Assembly: GCF_900114455.1 (NCBI RefSeq)
Contig: NZ_FOTC01000001.1
Coordinates: forward strand, 1,327,058 to 1,391,057
Direction of reading: 5' to 3'
Source: Halogranum rubrum
GTDB lineage: Archaea > Halobacteriota > Halobacteria > Halobacteriales > Haloferacaceae
Length of the DNA: 64,000 bases
In this document: positions 25,975 to 34,735 of the stretch, one piece after another
Layout of the letters: each line of letters starts with the position of its first letter
Numbering within the stretch: the stretch's first letter is position 1
Made by a program: the position numbers and the translations under genes
The notes under the pieces: model-generated
Told to the model about the DNA's origin: nothing
What the model saw: the letters and a program-made list of their open reading frames with translations, nothing else
The model's database searches: none

Positions 25975-26964
25975 TCAGTCGTCGGCTTCGGCCGACGGCG
26001 CACGCGGAACCGTCACGTCCGGCAACCCGGCCTCGATTTGCTCACGTCGACCCTCGAACTCACCCGGAAGAACGAGTCGCTCGCCGAGCGATTCGAGCGG
26101 TTCGTCGCTGGTGTACCCCGGTTCCTTCGTCGCGAGTTCGAACAGTACGCCGGCGAACTCACGGAAGTACACCGAGCGGAACCAGTGGCGGTTTATCTGC
26201 TGTGTCGGACTGAGTCCCTCGCCGCGAACGGCCTCGCGCATCGCCGCTTGCTCTTCGTCTGTCGGCGTCTGGAAGGCGACGTGGTGGACCGTCCCGTGCC
26301 CCTGCCGTCCGCCTTCGATAGTCGGGAGCACGTCGACGTACTTCCCAATCGGCCCACTGGCGGCGAAGCGAGTACGCTCGTCGCCTGGCGTGTCGCCCTG
26401 CGCCTGTTCGGTGCCGACCTCTTCGAGTCCCATCGTCTCCAAGAGTCCCTTCGTCGGATGCGGGTCGGCCAACCAGAGTGTCACCGAGTGGAAGCCGCGG
26501 ATGGCGGCGTCTTCGGGAACGAACTCGGTCCACGGGACGGTCGGGTCGTCGTCGGGGATTTCGACTTCGACGAGTTCGACCGGGAGGCCGTCCGGGTCGC
26601 GGAAGGGAAGCACCGTCTCGCCGAACCGCTCGACTCGGTCGTCGTAGTCGACGTCGTACTGGTCGAAACGGTCCTCCCAGTAGTCGAGGCTCCCTTCGGG
26701 GACGCGGAAGGCGACCCGCGAGACCTGTCCGGACCCGACCTTCCCTTGCGGGAGGTCTTCCCACGGGAAGAACGTCATGCTCGTCCCCGGCGTCCCCTCG
26801 GCGTCGGCGAAGAAGAAGTGGTACGTACTCGGGTCGTCCTGATTGATGGAGCGCTTGACGAGTCGGAGACCGAGCGTCTCGACCCAGAAGTCCATGTTTC
26901 GCTGCGGGTCGCCCGCAACGCACGTGACGTGGTGAATACCCGGTGTCGGGGTAGGGTCTGTCAT
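25975..26964 (-). CDS. Ring-cleaving dioxygenase-like VOC protein (MhqO/MhqA type)
   Basis: 329 residues with two VOC modules. PGIHHVTCVAGDPQRNMDFW, then the DPDGLPVELVEVE metal-ligand strand, then GTVHHVAFQTPTDEEQ and FREFAGVLFELATKEPGY. This order and length match the MhqO/MhqA/YkcA family, which degrades hydroquinones and quinones. It is a clear paralogue of the protein at 32407-33345 but has no esterase partner here. It runs divergent to the MFS transporter at 27102. Confidence 0.88.
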   Translation of the reverse strand: MTDPTPTPGIHHVTCVAGDPQRNMDFWVETLGLRLVKRSINQDDPSTYHFFFADAEGTPGTSMTFFPWEDLPQGKVGSGQVSRVAFRVPEGSLDYWEDRFDQYDVDYDDRVERFGETVLPFRDPDGLPVELVEVEIPDDDPTVPWTEFVPEDAAIRGFHSVTLWLADPHPTKGLLETMGLEEVGTEQAQGDTPGDERTRFAASGPIGKYVDVLPTIEGGRQGHGTVHHVAFQTPTDEEQAAMREAVRGEGLSPTQQINRHWFRSVYFREFAGVLFELATKEPGYTSDEPLESLGERLVLPGEFEGRREQIEAGLPDVTVPRAPSAEADD

Positions 26965-27101
26965 CGTGCGTAGATAGGTACTGGAGGAACTTGAGTCTCT
27001 GCTGACGTCAGTGTTACCTGGTCTCGGCCGCGTCTCCTGCCCACCGAGTCGAGTCTAGCGGAACAGGTATCAATAGGGGACACATTCCCGAAAGTAGAAC
27101 G

Positions 27102-28499
27102 ATGAACGAACGCTGGCTCTACGCGTGGGGACTCGGCTCTGTCGCCTTCGGTGGGGCGTCCCTCCTCGTCCCGCTCTATCTCGTGCAGTTGGGTGCGACG
27201 CCGGTCCAGTTGGGCGTCCTCGCCGCGACGGCGGCGGTCATCGGCGCGCCCGGTGCGATTCTGTTCGGTCGACTGGCGAATCGCGTCACTCGCCGCCGAC
27301 CGCTCGTCTTGGTCACGCTCGCCGCCGTCGCCGTGATGCTCGCCGTCATCCCGTTGTCGACGGACATCACCGCCGTCATCGTCGCCAACGCGGCGCTCTG
27401 GTTGGTCGTCTCCGCCGTCAGTCCGGTGTTGACGATGCTCGTCGTCGACGACGCACCGGAGTCCGCGTGGAGTCAACGAATCGGCCTGCTGAACAAGTAT
27501 CAGGGGTACGGCTGGGCGGGCGGCCTCGTCCTCGGGACGGTCTGGCCGCTCGTCGGGCCACAGATAGTCGGCGGCGACGTCGTCACGCGGGCGCTGTTCT
27601 GGCTGTTGGCCGCCTGTGCGCTCGTCGCCACGGTGGGTGCGGCAGGGTCGCTCCCGCGTCCGGCACCGGACGCGCACGTCACGAGCGAGCACCGGATACG
27701 CCGAATCGCTCGAATCCTGTCGAGTTCGCGTAGTGGCGTCAAGGGGTCGACGTTCGTCTTCTCGCCGAACCGACTGTACTGGTCGACCCGAACCATCCGC
27801 CCGCGCCGACTCGTCGACCGGTTCGACCCCGCGCTGGCGACGTACTTCGCCGCCGCGGGTCTCTTCTTCGCGGGGTTCTCCGCGTTCTGGGCACCGCTCC
27901 CGCTCTTCTTGACCGACGCCGCGTTCGCTTCCGGTGAGGTGTTCGCGCTCTACTTGGCGTCGAGTCTCGCGTCGGCGGTGCTCTACGAGTCGGTCGGTCG
28001 GGTCGCGTCGAGACACGACGTTCGCTTGCTCCAGTCGAGTGCACTCGCGGTTCGGGGCGTGCTGTTTCCGGTCGTCACACTCGCGGCGGCCGTCGGTGCC
28101 GTCTCGGTCGGACTCGTCACCACCGGTGTCGTCCTCGCGGGAATCGGGGCGACGTGGGCCGTCATCGCCGTCGTCGGGACGGCCATCGTCACTCGACTCG
28201 CCCCGCCAAGCGTCCGTGGGGAGGCACTGGGTCTCCACACGGCACTGAGTGCCGTCGCGGGTGGTGTCGGGAGCGTCCTCGGTGGCTGGGTCGCCGGGTT
28301 CGGCTATCTCGTCGCGTTCGGCGTCGCGGGCGGACTGGTGTTCGTGGGCGGTCTCCTCGTCTTCTCGATTCGCCTCCTCTCGGACGGCGCACGCGCGACG
28401 AAGTCGCCCACTGAAGCAGTGTCTGAGACGCCGGTCGGCGAGACGGTTCCTGCCGTCTCACGCGAGGAACTCGTCGAAACCGAACTGCGAGCGAAGTGA
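27102..28499 (+). CDS. Major facilitator superfamily transporter
   Basis: 465 residues with about twelve membrane helices. The loop between helices 2 and 3 carries GRLANRVTRRRPLVLVTL, a motif A variant of drug/metabolite MFS exporters. A long cytoplasmic loop (~165-245) separates the halves, and the C-terminal tail is charged. The substrate is unknown. The neighbouring VOC dioxygenase gene points to export or import of aromatic or electrophilic compounds, as inference only. Confidence 0.85.
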   Translation: MNERWLYAWGLGSVAFGGASLLVPLYLVQLGATPVQLGVLAATAAVIGAPGAILFGRLANRVTRRRPLVLVTLAAVAVMLAVIPLSTDITAVIVANAALWLVVSAVSPVLTMLVVDDAPESAWSQRIGLLNKYQGYGWAGGLVLGTVWPLVGPQIVGGDVVTRALFWLLAACALVATVGAAGSLPRPAPDAHVTSEHRIRRIARILSSSRSGVKGSTFVFSPNRLYWSTRTIRPRRLVDRFDPALATYFAAAGLFFAGFSAFWAPLPLFLTDAAFASGEVFALYLASSLASAVLYESVGRVASRHDVRLLQSSALAVRGVLFPVVTLAAAVGAVSVGLVTTGVVLAGIGATWAVIAVVGTAIVTRLAPPSVRGEALGLHTALSAVAGGVGSVLGGWVAGFGYLVAFGVAGGLVFVGGLLVFSIRLLSDGARATKSPTEAVSETPVGETVPAVSREELVETELRAK

Positions 28500-28550
28500 A
28501 GCCGAAACTATTGTGAGACGGCGTTCGGCCACCGAGCACAGACCGAAGTC

Positions 28551-28700
28551 GTGGAGAAGGTAGATGCCCACGAAGTCGCAGCATCGACGGGACTCTTCCT
28601 CGACGAGTACGGCGAACAGGTCTCCGTCGAACGCCTCCGTGCAGACGGAATCGTCGTCGACGCCGACGAACCTGACCTGCAACCGGTGAACCGGAGTTGA
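28551..28700 (+). CDS. Possible 49-residue protein or gene remnant
   Basis: A GTG-started ORF with strong haloarchaeal codon and residue character (LFLDEYGEQVSVERLRADG, many Asp and Glu) fills the gap between the MFS gene and the aldo/keto reductase. In-frame coding-like sequence extends upstream to about 28501 without an ATG. It could be a small acidic protein or the tail of a decayed gene. I do not recognise the family. Confidence 0.35.
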   Translation: MEKVDAHEVAASTGLFLDEYGEQVSVERLRADGIVVDADEPDLQPVNRS

Positions 28701-28766
28701 GCGACCGAACCGGATACAGTGTCATCGGGACACACGCTTTTGTCGACTGCGGGTGACTCACCCAAC

Positions 28767-29651
28767 ATGCAAACACGTGCGCTGGGTGAGACAGGCCACG
28801 ATAGTACCATCATGACCTTCGGTGCCATCGCGCTCAACTGGCTCGAACAGGAGGGCGCGAACCAGATGGTCGAACTCGTTCTCGACCACGGCATCAACCA
28901 CTTCGACGTCGCGCCGACCTACGGCGACGCCGAACTCAAACTCGGGCCGAAACTCCGCCAACATCGTGAGGAGGTCTTCCTCGGCTGTAAGACCCAAGAG
29001 CGAGAGGCCGAAGGGGCGAGACGAAAGCTCGAACAGTCACTCAACCGACTCGGCGTCGACCACATCGACCTGTATCAGGTTCACGGACTCGAGTACGAAC
29101 ACGAACTGGACACCATCACCGGCGACGGCGGCGCACTCGACGCCTTCCGTGAGGCGAAAGACGAGGGACTCGTGAACCACATCGGGCTGACGAGTCACGG
29201 CAATCCGCAACTCATCCTCGACGCCATCGACCGCATCGACGACTTGGAGACGCTGATGTTTCCGATGAACCCCGTCGTGGTCGGGAAAGACGACGACGAC
29301 CACGACTACCAAGCAGTGCTCGAACGCGCCGAGGAAGAGGGAATCGGCACGCTCGGCATCAAGGCGTTCGCGAAGGGGCCGTGGCCGTCGACAGAGGAGT
29401 TAGCCGAGGAGGACAGACCGTACGCGAACTGGTACCGACCGGTCGACTCGCCCGACGAGATTCGAGAGCGGTTCGACTTCGCGGCGTCGCAGGGGCTCAC
29501 GAGCGTCATCAACCCCGGCGATCCGAAACTCGTGGCGATGGTGCTCGACGCCGCCGAGCGCTACGACGGGATGGACGACGCCGCCCAGCGGTCGCTCGTC
29601 GAGAAGCTTCGACACGACGAGAGCCCCGTCCCCGAGCAACTCCACCACTGA
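28767..29651 (+). CDS. Aldo/keto reductase
   Basis: 294 residues. The catalytic tetrad is visible: Asp and Tyr in HFDVAPTYGDAEL, Lys in FLGCKTQ, His in DLYQVHGLE. NADPH-binding features lie in the C-terminal barrel strands. It reduces aldehydes or ketones. I chose ATG at 28767 (MQTRALGETG), which matches AKR N-termini; an upstream in-frame start adds 16 unrelated residues. It is followed after 4 bases by a methyltransferase gene. Confidence 0.9.
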   Translation: MQTRALGETGHDSTIMTFGAIALNWLEQEGANQMVELVLDHGINHFDVAPTYGDAELKLGPKLRQHREEVFLGCKTQEREAEGARRKLEQSLNRLGVDHIDLYQVHGLEYEHELDTITGDGGALDAFREAKDEGLVNHIGLTSHGNPQLILDAIDRIDDLETLMFPMNPVVVGKDDDDHDYQAVLERAEEEGIGTLGIKAFAKGPWPSTEELAEEDRPYANWYRPVDSPDEIRERFDFAASQGLTSVINPGDPKLVAMVLDAAERYDGMDDAAQRSLVEKLRHDESPVPEQLHH

Positions 29652-29655
29652 GGCG

Positions 29656-30405
29656 GTGACGAGAAAACGAGAGGTGGAGGTGACCGTAGACGTGCCACAG
29701 ACGGTCACGACGGCGCTCGCAGACCAACCCGTCGAGGGCCGGGTCTGTCTCGAAGCGGGCGCCGGTGTCGGCAACACGACGGCCGGGTTGCTGGCGGCCG
29801 GTGCAGCGCGCGTCTACGCAGTCACGAACGACGCCGACCACGCGGAACTCGTCCGGGAACGCGTCGTTCGGGGCGAATCTGACCGAGCGGCGGTGCTGGA
29901 GGCAGATTTGCGCGAACTCCCGCTGGCGACGGGTTCGGTCGAACTCGTCACGGCTCACGGTCTCTTCAACGTCGTCGACCCCGCGGCGCTGGACGCGATT
30001 TGCGCTGAACTTGCCCGCGTCGCCGCCCCCGACTGCAGTCTCGTCGTCGACGACTACGAACCTCTCCCGGAGGGAGCGAAGATGCGCGACCTCTTCGCAC
30101 TGGAGAACGCGGCGAGTGAGTTGGCGAGGAGTCGCGCCGCGCTGACGTTCTACCCGGCGACGACGCTCCGGCGACTGTTCACGGGGTGGGGGTGGGAGTT
30201 CGAACGTGAGGTGACGCTCTTAGACCCTGTCCCGTGGACGGCGAGTCACGTCGACGCGCACGCGAACGTGGTGCGCTCGCTGGCGTCGGCGCTTCCGGCG
30301 GAGCTGTCGACGCCGTTGACGGCGGAAGCCGACCGTCTCGTGGGCGATATCGGGTCCGAGTCGGTCGGCGAGATGTACAGCATCGCGTTTCGGTCGAGAG
30401 AGTGA
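29656..30405 (+). CDS. Class I SAM-dependent methyltransferase
   Basis: 249 residues with a GTG start 4 bases after the AKR stop. Motif I is VCLEAGAGVGNTTAGLLA, a ligand acid lies in the AVTNDAD segment, and LRELPLATGSVELVTAHGLF forms motifs II/III. The variant E-x-G-A-G is typical of haloarchaeal small-molecule methyltransferases. The substrate is unknown. The gene is convergent with a DUF5519 gene, stops 3 bases apart. Confidence 0.8.
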   Translation: MTRKREVEVTVDVPQTVTTALADQPVEGRVCLEAGAGVGNTTAGLLAAGAARVYAVTNDADHAELVRERVVRGESDRAAVLEADLRELPLATGSVELVTAHGLFNVVDPAALDAICAELARVAAPDCSLVVDDYEPLPEGAKMRDLFALENAASELARSRAALTFYPATTLRRLFTGWGWEFEREVTLLDPVPWTASHVDAHANVVRSLASALPAELSTPLTAEADRLVGDIGSESVGEMYSIAFRSRE

Positions 30406-30408
30406 GCG

Positions 30409-30849
30409 CTACCCTTCGGCTGTCGTCGGTGAATCGGTCGCTGCGGGTGGGAACAGCGACGCAACCCCGGGAGGAAGCGCCAACGCTTCGAGTTCGGCCT
30501 CGACGTCGACTCCCGCGAGTTCGGCGTCGACCGTCTCGCGACGCTGAAGCGCGGCGACCTGATACAGATAGTTGAGTCGAAGGAGCGTGAGCGCGCCGTC
30601 GACGTCGGCGTCGGACTCCAGATACTTCGTCACCCATCCGGAGTCGGGGTACAGGTGGTGTTTCGAGGTGAGGTTCTCGGCGACGGCGAAGTCACGGAGT
30701 CGCTTCGGGAAGGGGATGTCGACCTGTCTGTCGCCGTGGCTGTGGCCGAACTCTCGGTCTGCGAGGCGGAACTCTCGACCACCGAACCGGTGGTCGTGGG
30801 TGCTCGTCCCGGGCCACGAGCGGACGGTCGTCTCTATGTTCGTCGGCAT
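30409..30849 (-). CDS. Luciferase-like domain (DUF5519) protein
   Basis: 146 residues. The block GREFRLADREFGHSHGDRQ, then DIPFPKRLRDFAV, HHLYPDSGWVTKYL and DGALTLLRLNYLYQ is the DUF5519 'luciferase family' signature of actinobacteria and haloarchaea; the biochemical role is unknown. I start at ATG 30849 because the homologous core begins soon after. The much longer open frame upstream is a shadow of the lipoprotein gene. Confidence 0.75.
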   Translation of the reverse strand: MPTNIETTVRSWPGTSTHDHRFGGREFRLADREFGHSHGDRQVDIPFPKRLRDFAVAENLTSKHHLYPDSGWVTKYLESDADVDGALTLLRLNYLYQVAALQRRETVDAELAGVDVEAELEALALPPGVASLFPPAATDSPTTAEG

Positions 30850-30927
30850 CACCTCTTTTAGGCGCTCTCGGGAGATGAACCACGCGGGTGTCGTACCAGC
30901 AGCGTAAACCGGCAAGCGAGGGGGACA

Positions 30928-30950
30928 TATGCTCTGTATAATAACAGTCC
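30928..30950 (+). promoter_or_regulatory. Promoter element shared with the paralogous lipoprotein gene
   Basis: The block fitting ATATGNNCNGNATAATAAC lies about 25-45 bases upstream of the ATG at 30973. The same pattern occurs upstream of the paralogue at 35447 (about 35402-35420). It includes a plausible TATA box. Confidence 0.45.
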
Positions 30951-30972
30951 TTGCAAGTGCACTGTTCCAGTG

Positions 30973-31647
30973 ATGACGAACAGACGAATCCTGATTGGGA
31001 TGCTCGCAGTCCTCGTTGCTCTCGCCGGATGTGCCGGCGCGGGGACGAACGGCGGGTCGACAGCGACCACTGCAGAGACGACTGGAGCGGCCGACACGAC
31101 GACGGCCGAGATGACTGAGACGACCGACACGGCCAACACGACGGAGACGACGGACTCGACGGCGGAATCCGACACGACGTCCACCGCGACGCCGACGGCC
31201 ACTCCGACGGCGACGCCGGACGAGTCGTGGACGGAACCGCAACAGCCGAACTCGCCGCGTGAGGACAAGGTCGAAGACGGCCGCCTCAAGAGCGTCGAGT
31301 ACGTCAACGTCGAGAACGCCTCGAACGGCGAGGGTGTCACCGGGTTCGACCTCCGCGTCCGCGCCAACACGTCGATGCCGGACGTCGACCCCGCAGAACA
31401 CGGTGACGTGCAGGGCGAACCGTACTTCCTCGTCTACGTCAACGACACGCTCACCTACCGCAGCGACTACGTCCAGTTCGAGGACGACGGCGAGTGGACG
31501 CTCGACATCCCGCGCGACGCGTGGGACCAGTTCGACGAAGGGCCGCTGAAGGTGAAGGTCCAACTCGTCGACCGTGACAGCGAGTTCGACGACGTCTACG
31601 GTGTCTGGACCGACTACGACACCGTGCTCGTCCACGAAGAAGGCTAG
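30973..31647 (+). CDS. Thr-rich secreted lipoprotein (paralogue of 35447-36046)
   Basis: 224 residues. A Sec signal peptide ends in the lipobox LAGC at about residue 20. A 60-residue Thr/Glu/Ala/Pro-rich linker follows, with ATPTATPTATP at its end, probably O-glycosylated. The C-terminal beta domain (YVNVENASNGEGVTGFDLRV, GEPYFLVYVND) is shared with the second lipoprotein. The function is unknown. I chose ATG at 30973 over the GTG one codon upstream. Confidence 0.75.
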   Translation: MTNRRILIGMLAVLVALAGCAGAGTNGGSTATTAETTGAADTTTAEMTETTDTANTTETTDSTAESDTTSTATPTATPTATPDESWTEPQQPNSPREDKVEDGRLKSVEYVNVENASNGEGVTGFDLRVRANTSMPDVDPAEHGDVQGEPYFLVYVNDTLTYRSDYVQFEDDGEWTLDIPRDAWDQFDEGPLKVKVQLVDRDSEFDDVYGVWTDYDTVLVHEEG

Positions 31648-31680
31648 CCAGAGACCCTCGAAACGGGACTTTTCTCTTAC

Positions 31681-32295
31681 TTACTTCAGGCCGCCGACGC
31701 CCGACGCCGCCTCCGGCAGGTCGTAGGCGGTCGAGTCGAGACCGAGTTCCTCCAACGCGGCCTTCATGTGCTCGTCGCCGGCGTAGTCGGCACCTGCCTC
31801 CTCACGAATCTCCTGTGTCTTGGCGAGTACCTCGCCACGTCGCTCGTCGGGGATGTCGTACTTGTCCGTCGAGAGTTCGACGACGAGGCCGTTGTTGTCC
31901 TTCGTGTAGAGCGAGAAGAAGATGCCTCGGTCGAAGATGTTGTAGCCGCGGCCGTCGTCCTCGATGGCCTCGACCATCTCCTCGAACCGTTCTGGGTCGA
32001 CGCTGAAACAGAGGTGGTGGACGGACCCGACCTGGCCGCGCTGACCGTGACGGTTCGACGGCCGGTCGTCGCTGACGAAGAAGGTCAGAATGCGGCCGTC
32101 GCCGGTGTCGAAGAAGAGATGCGTCTGTGAGGGGTCGTCGAGGTTCGGTTGCCGGAGCACGAGCGGCATCCCGAGCAGGTCGCGGTAGAACGCGACCGTG
32201 TCGGCCTCGTTGCTCCCCCAGATAGTCATGTGGTCGGTGCCGGTGGTGTGAAACGGACTGTCGGGCCGGTCGGCGGTGACGGGTACGTCGCTCAT
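31681..32295 (-). CDS. VOC-family glyoxalase/dioxygenase-like protein
   Basis: 204 residues with one full VOC module: TTGTDHMTIWGSNEADTVAF, GMPLVLRQPNL, then VHHLCFSVDPERFEEM and NNGLVVELSTDKY. The His in DHMTI, His in VHHL and Glu in VELS are plausible metal ligands. It lies divergent to the MhqO-like gene at 32407, with only 111 bases between, so the two may share control. The substrate is unknown. Confidence 0.8.
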   Translation of the reverse strand: MSDVPVTADRPDSPFHTTGTDHMTIWGSNEADTVAFYRDLLGMPLVLRQPNLDDPSQTHLFFDTGDGRILTFFVSDDRPSNRHGQRGQVGSVHHLCFSVDPERFEEMVEAIEDDGRGYNIFDRGIFFSLYTKDNNGLVVELSTDKYDIPDERRGEVLAKTQEIREEAGADYAGDEHMKAALEELGLDSTAYDLPEAASGVGGLK

Positions 32296-32406
32296 CGTGT
32301 CTCCCCGTACACACGACGAGGCAATAAACCGGTCAGTAACCACCCAGTCAGGCGGTTACAGTCGTGTCAGTAGGAGAGTTATCCGTGTCGGCGAGTAAGT
32401 GAGGGC

Positions 32407-33345
32407 GTGCTCTCCGATACGCCCGGTATCCACCACGTCTCCGCCATCGCCAGCGACCCACAGCGTAACGTCGAGTTCTACACCGACGTCCTCGGACTGA
32501 CGTTCGTCCGGCGAACGGTCAACTTCGAGGACATCTTCACGTACCATCTCTACTACGGCGACGAACGCGGGTTGCCGGGGTCGGTGCTGACGTTCTTCGC
32601 GTACCCCCGAGAGGTGGAAGGCCGGGCGGGAAAACCCGGGATTCACTCTGTATCGCTTTCGATTCCCGAGGACGCTGTCGACTACTGGGTCCAGCGGTTG
32701 GAGACCCACGGCGTCGACGTCGAGGAGACTACCAAATTCGACGAGACGGTCGTCGCCTTCCGCGACCCCGACGGAATGGAAGTCGAACTCGTCACCGGAC
32801 CGTCGCCGGACCTCCCCGCCGCCAGCGACGCAGTTCCAGAAGAGAACGCCATCCGCGGCGTTCGCGGCGTCTCGCTCCAGTCGCGGAGTCCGTACGTCAC
32901 GGCGAGTCTGCTCGACACGTTCGGGTTCGACCTCGTCGCCGAGGCCGAGGACGTCGCTCGCTACCGACTCGGCGACGGCCGCCGGTCGACCGTCGACATC
33001 CTGACGCACGACGCACCCTACGGCCGCGAAGGGGCCGGGTCGATTCACCACGTCGCCTTCGGCGTCGCCGACGAGGCGGAACTCCACGAGTGGCGCGAAC
33101 TCCTGCTCGAACGCGACTTCGATGTCTCGCGGGTGAAAGACCGGCAGTTCATGCACTCGCTGTACGTCCGGGACCCCGGCGGCATCCTGTTCGAGTTGGC
33201 GACAGAGCGGGAAGGAGTTCGCGTCGGCGACGTAGCGGAACCGGGGTCGGTACTCACGCTCCCGCCGTGGCTCGAAGCGGACCGCGAGATGATAGAGGCG
33301 CAACTCCCGCCGCTGTCGACGAACCCCGAGGCGGAGGAGCGATGA
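32407..33345 (+). CDS. Ring-cleaving dioxygenase-like VOC protein (MhqO type)
   Basis: 312 residues with a GTG start. It has PGIHHVSAIASDPQRNVEFY, DPDGMEVELVTG, GSIHHVAFGVADEAEL and DPGGILFELATEREG, the metal-ligand strands of a two-module MhqO/MhqE-like dioxygenase. Its stop overlaps the start of an MhqD-like esterase (ATGA). The same gene pair in Bacillus (mhqO-mhqD) protects against methylhydroquinone and catechol, so a role in quinone detoxification is likely. Confidence 0.9.
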   Translation: MLSDTPGIHHVSAIASDPQRNVEFYTDVLGLTFVRRTVNFEDIFTYHLYYGDERGLPGSVLTFFAYPREVEGRAGKPGIHSVSLSIPEDAVDYWVQRLETHGVDVEETTKFDETVVAFRDPDGMEVELVTGPSPDLPAASDAVPEENAIRGVRGVSLQSRSPYVTASLLDTFGFDLVAEAEDVARYRLGDGRRSTVDILTHDAPYGREGAGSIHHVAFGVADEAELHEWRELLLERDFDVSRVKDRQFMHSLYVRDPGGILFELATEREGVRVGDVAEPGSVLTLPPWLEADREMIEAQLPPLSTNPEAEER

Positions 33346-34010
33346 ACGAGGAGAGTCACCCCGGCCCGCACGACGGGCAACCGATAGAGACGGCAGGTGC
33401 ACCCTTTCAGGTCGCCGAGTCGGCGGTCGTCGTGCTCCACGGTCGCGGCGACTCACCCAAACAGTTCCTCCGACTCGCCGACGAGTTCCACCATCGCGGC
33501 GTGCTCTATCTCGCACCCGAGGCCGCCGGCCGGGCGTGGTTTCCCGGCCCCGTCGACGAAGCGGCGACGGCGAAAGAGCCGTGGCTCTCCTCGGCGTTCC
33601 GACTGGTCGACCGTACGCTCGGCGTGGCCGCTGACGCCGGAATCCCACCGGAGCGCGTCGTCTTCGTCGGGTTCTCGCAGGGCGCGTCGTTGGCGGCCGA
33701 GTACGTCGCGTCGCATCCGCGTCGGTACGGCGGACTCGCCGTCCTCGCCGGGAGCCTATTCGGTCAGGACGCCGCCGAGACGGACCACGATGGGTCGCTG
33801 GACGAGACGCCCGTATTTCTCGGCTGCGGCGCGGACGACCCACACGTCACCGTCGAGCGAATTCGCGGGTCGGCGGCGACGTTCCGGCGCCTCGGCGGCG
33901 AGGTGACAGACCGCGTCTACGACGACCTCGGACACGCCATCAACGACGACGAGGTTCACGAAGTGGACCGGCTGGTCGCTTCGGTCACAGTGATGGAAGA
34001 CGACGGATGA
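33342..34010 (+). CDS. Phospholipase/carboxylesterase family hydrolase (MhqD-like)
   Basis: 222 residues. VVVLHGRGDSPKQFLRLADE is the oxyanion region, the nucleophile Ser lies in VVFVGFSQGASLAAEYV, the Asp in GCGADDPHV, and the catalytic His in DDLGHAIND. This is the carboxylesterase YpfH/MhqD family. ATG at 33342 overlaps the dioxygenase stop, so the two proteins are coupled; the esterase may open ring-cleavage lactones or esters. Confidence 0.88.
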   Translation: MNEESHPGPHDGQPIETAGAPFQVAESAVVVLHGRGDSPKQFLRLADEFHHRGVLYLAPEAAGRAWFPGPVDEAATAKEPWLSSAFRLVDRTLGVAADAGIPPERVVFVGFSQGASLAAEYVASHPRRYGGLAVLAGSLFGQDAAETDHDGSLDETPVFLGCGADDPHVTVERIRGSAATFRRLGGEVTDRVYDDLGHAINDDEVHEVDRLVASVTVMEDDG

Positions 34011-34128
34011 GACGAGAAACGAGAGATGAGAGGCAACGAGTGAGACCGAGAACGAGTGAGACGACAGAGTATCGGCAAAACCCTCACGTAGGCCAACAAC
34101 TTCCGGCACAGACACTGTACAGGAGGGT

Positions 34129-34713
34129 ATGACAAACGTCATCGTCGTCGGCGGCGGTCCCGCCGGACTCAGTGCGGCACTGTTCACGCAGAAGAACGGC
34201 ATCGAGACGACCGTCTTCGACACGGACGCCACGTGGATGCACAAGGCGCATCTCTTCAACTATCCTGGAATCGGCTCACAGGACGGCAGTGTCTACATGG
34301 ACACGCTCCGAAATCAGGTCGACAACTTCGGCGTCGAGCGCAAGCAGGGCGAGGAAGTCACCGACGTGGAGTCCACCGACGACGGGTTCACCGTCACGAC
34401 GGACGACGGGGAGTACGACGCGGACTACGTCGTCCTCGCGACGGGGGCGAACCGTGACCTCGCGGAGTCACTCGGCTGTGACTTCGACGGCGACGTCGTC
34501 GACGTCGGCGTGACGATGGAGACGAGCGTCGAGGGCGCGTACGCGACAGGTGCCATGGGTCGCACCGAGGAGTGGCAGGCTGTCATCTCCGCGGGCGACG
34601 GTGCCGCCGCCGCACTCAACATTCTCTCGACCGAGAAGGGCGAGAACTACCACGACTTCGACGTCCCCGCCGACGCCGACGAAGTGTTCGGCGAGATGGC
34701 CGACGAAAACTGA
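34129..34713 (+). CDS. Minimal thioredoxin-reductase-like FAD protein
   Basis: 194 residues. NVIVVGGGPAGLSAALFTQ binds FAD ADP, LFNYPGIGS matches TrxB, and YATGAMGRTEEWQAVISAGDG is the second FAD segment. The NADPH domain and the CxxC redox pair of true thioredoxin reductases (~310 residues) are absent, so only the FAD domain remains. It might act with a partner or use another electron donor. The sequence is complete with a good start, so this is a family form and not a truncation artefact. Confidence 0.82.
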   Translation: MTNVIVVGGGPAGLSAALFTQKNGIETTVFDTDATWMHKAHLFNYPGIGSQDGSVYMDTLRNQVDNFGVERKQGEEVTDVESTDDGFTVTTDDGEYDADYVVLATGANRDLAESLGCDFDGDVVDVGVTMETSVEGAYATGAMGRTEEWQAVISAGDGAAAALNILSTEKGENYHDFDVPADADEVFGEMADEN

Positions 34714-34729
34714 GCGGTCTCTGAGTTCG

Positions 34730-34735
34730 TTTTTT
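34730..34735 (+). terminator. T-run between convergent genes
   Basis: A run of six T residues lies 17 bases after the stop of the FAD protein. It overlaps the end of the convergent cupin gene and fits archaeal oligo-T termination. Confidence 0.4.

Noticed and set aside
26961-28238. 425-codon minus-strand frame opposite the MFS gene
   Set aside because: The product is almost wholly Arg/Asp/Glu/Gly without hydrophobic core, an antisense artefact of a membrane-protein gene.
30973-31230. Thr-rich coding repeats as a possible DNA repeat array or CRISPR
   Set aside because: The repeats are codon-level low complexity in the lipoprotein linker, with no constant spacer length.
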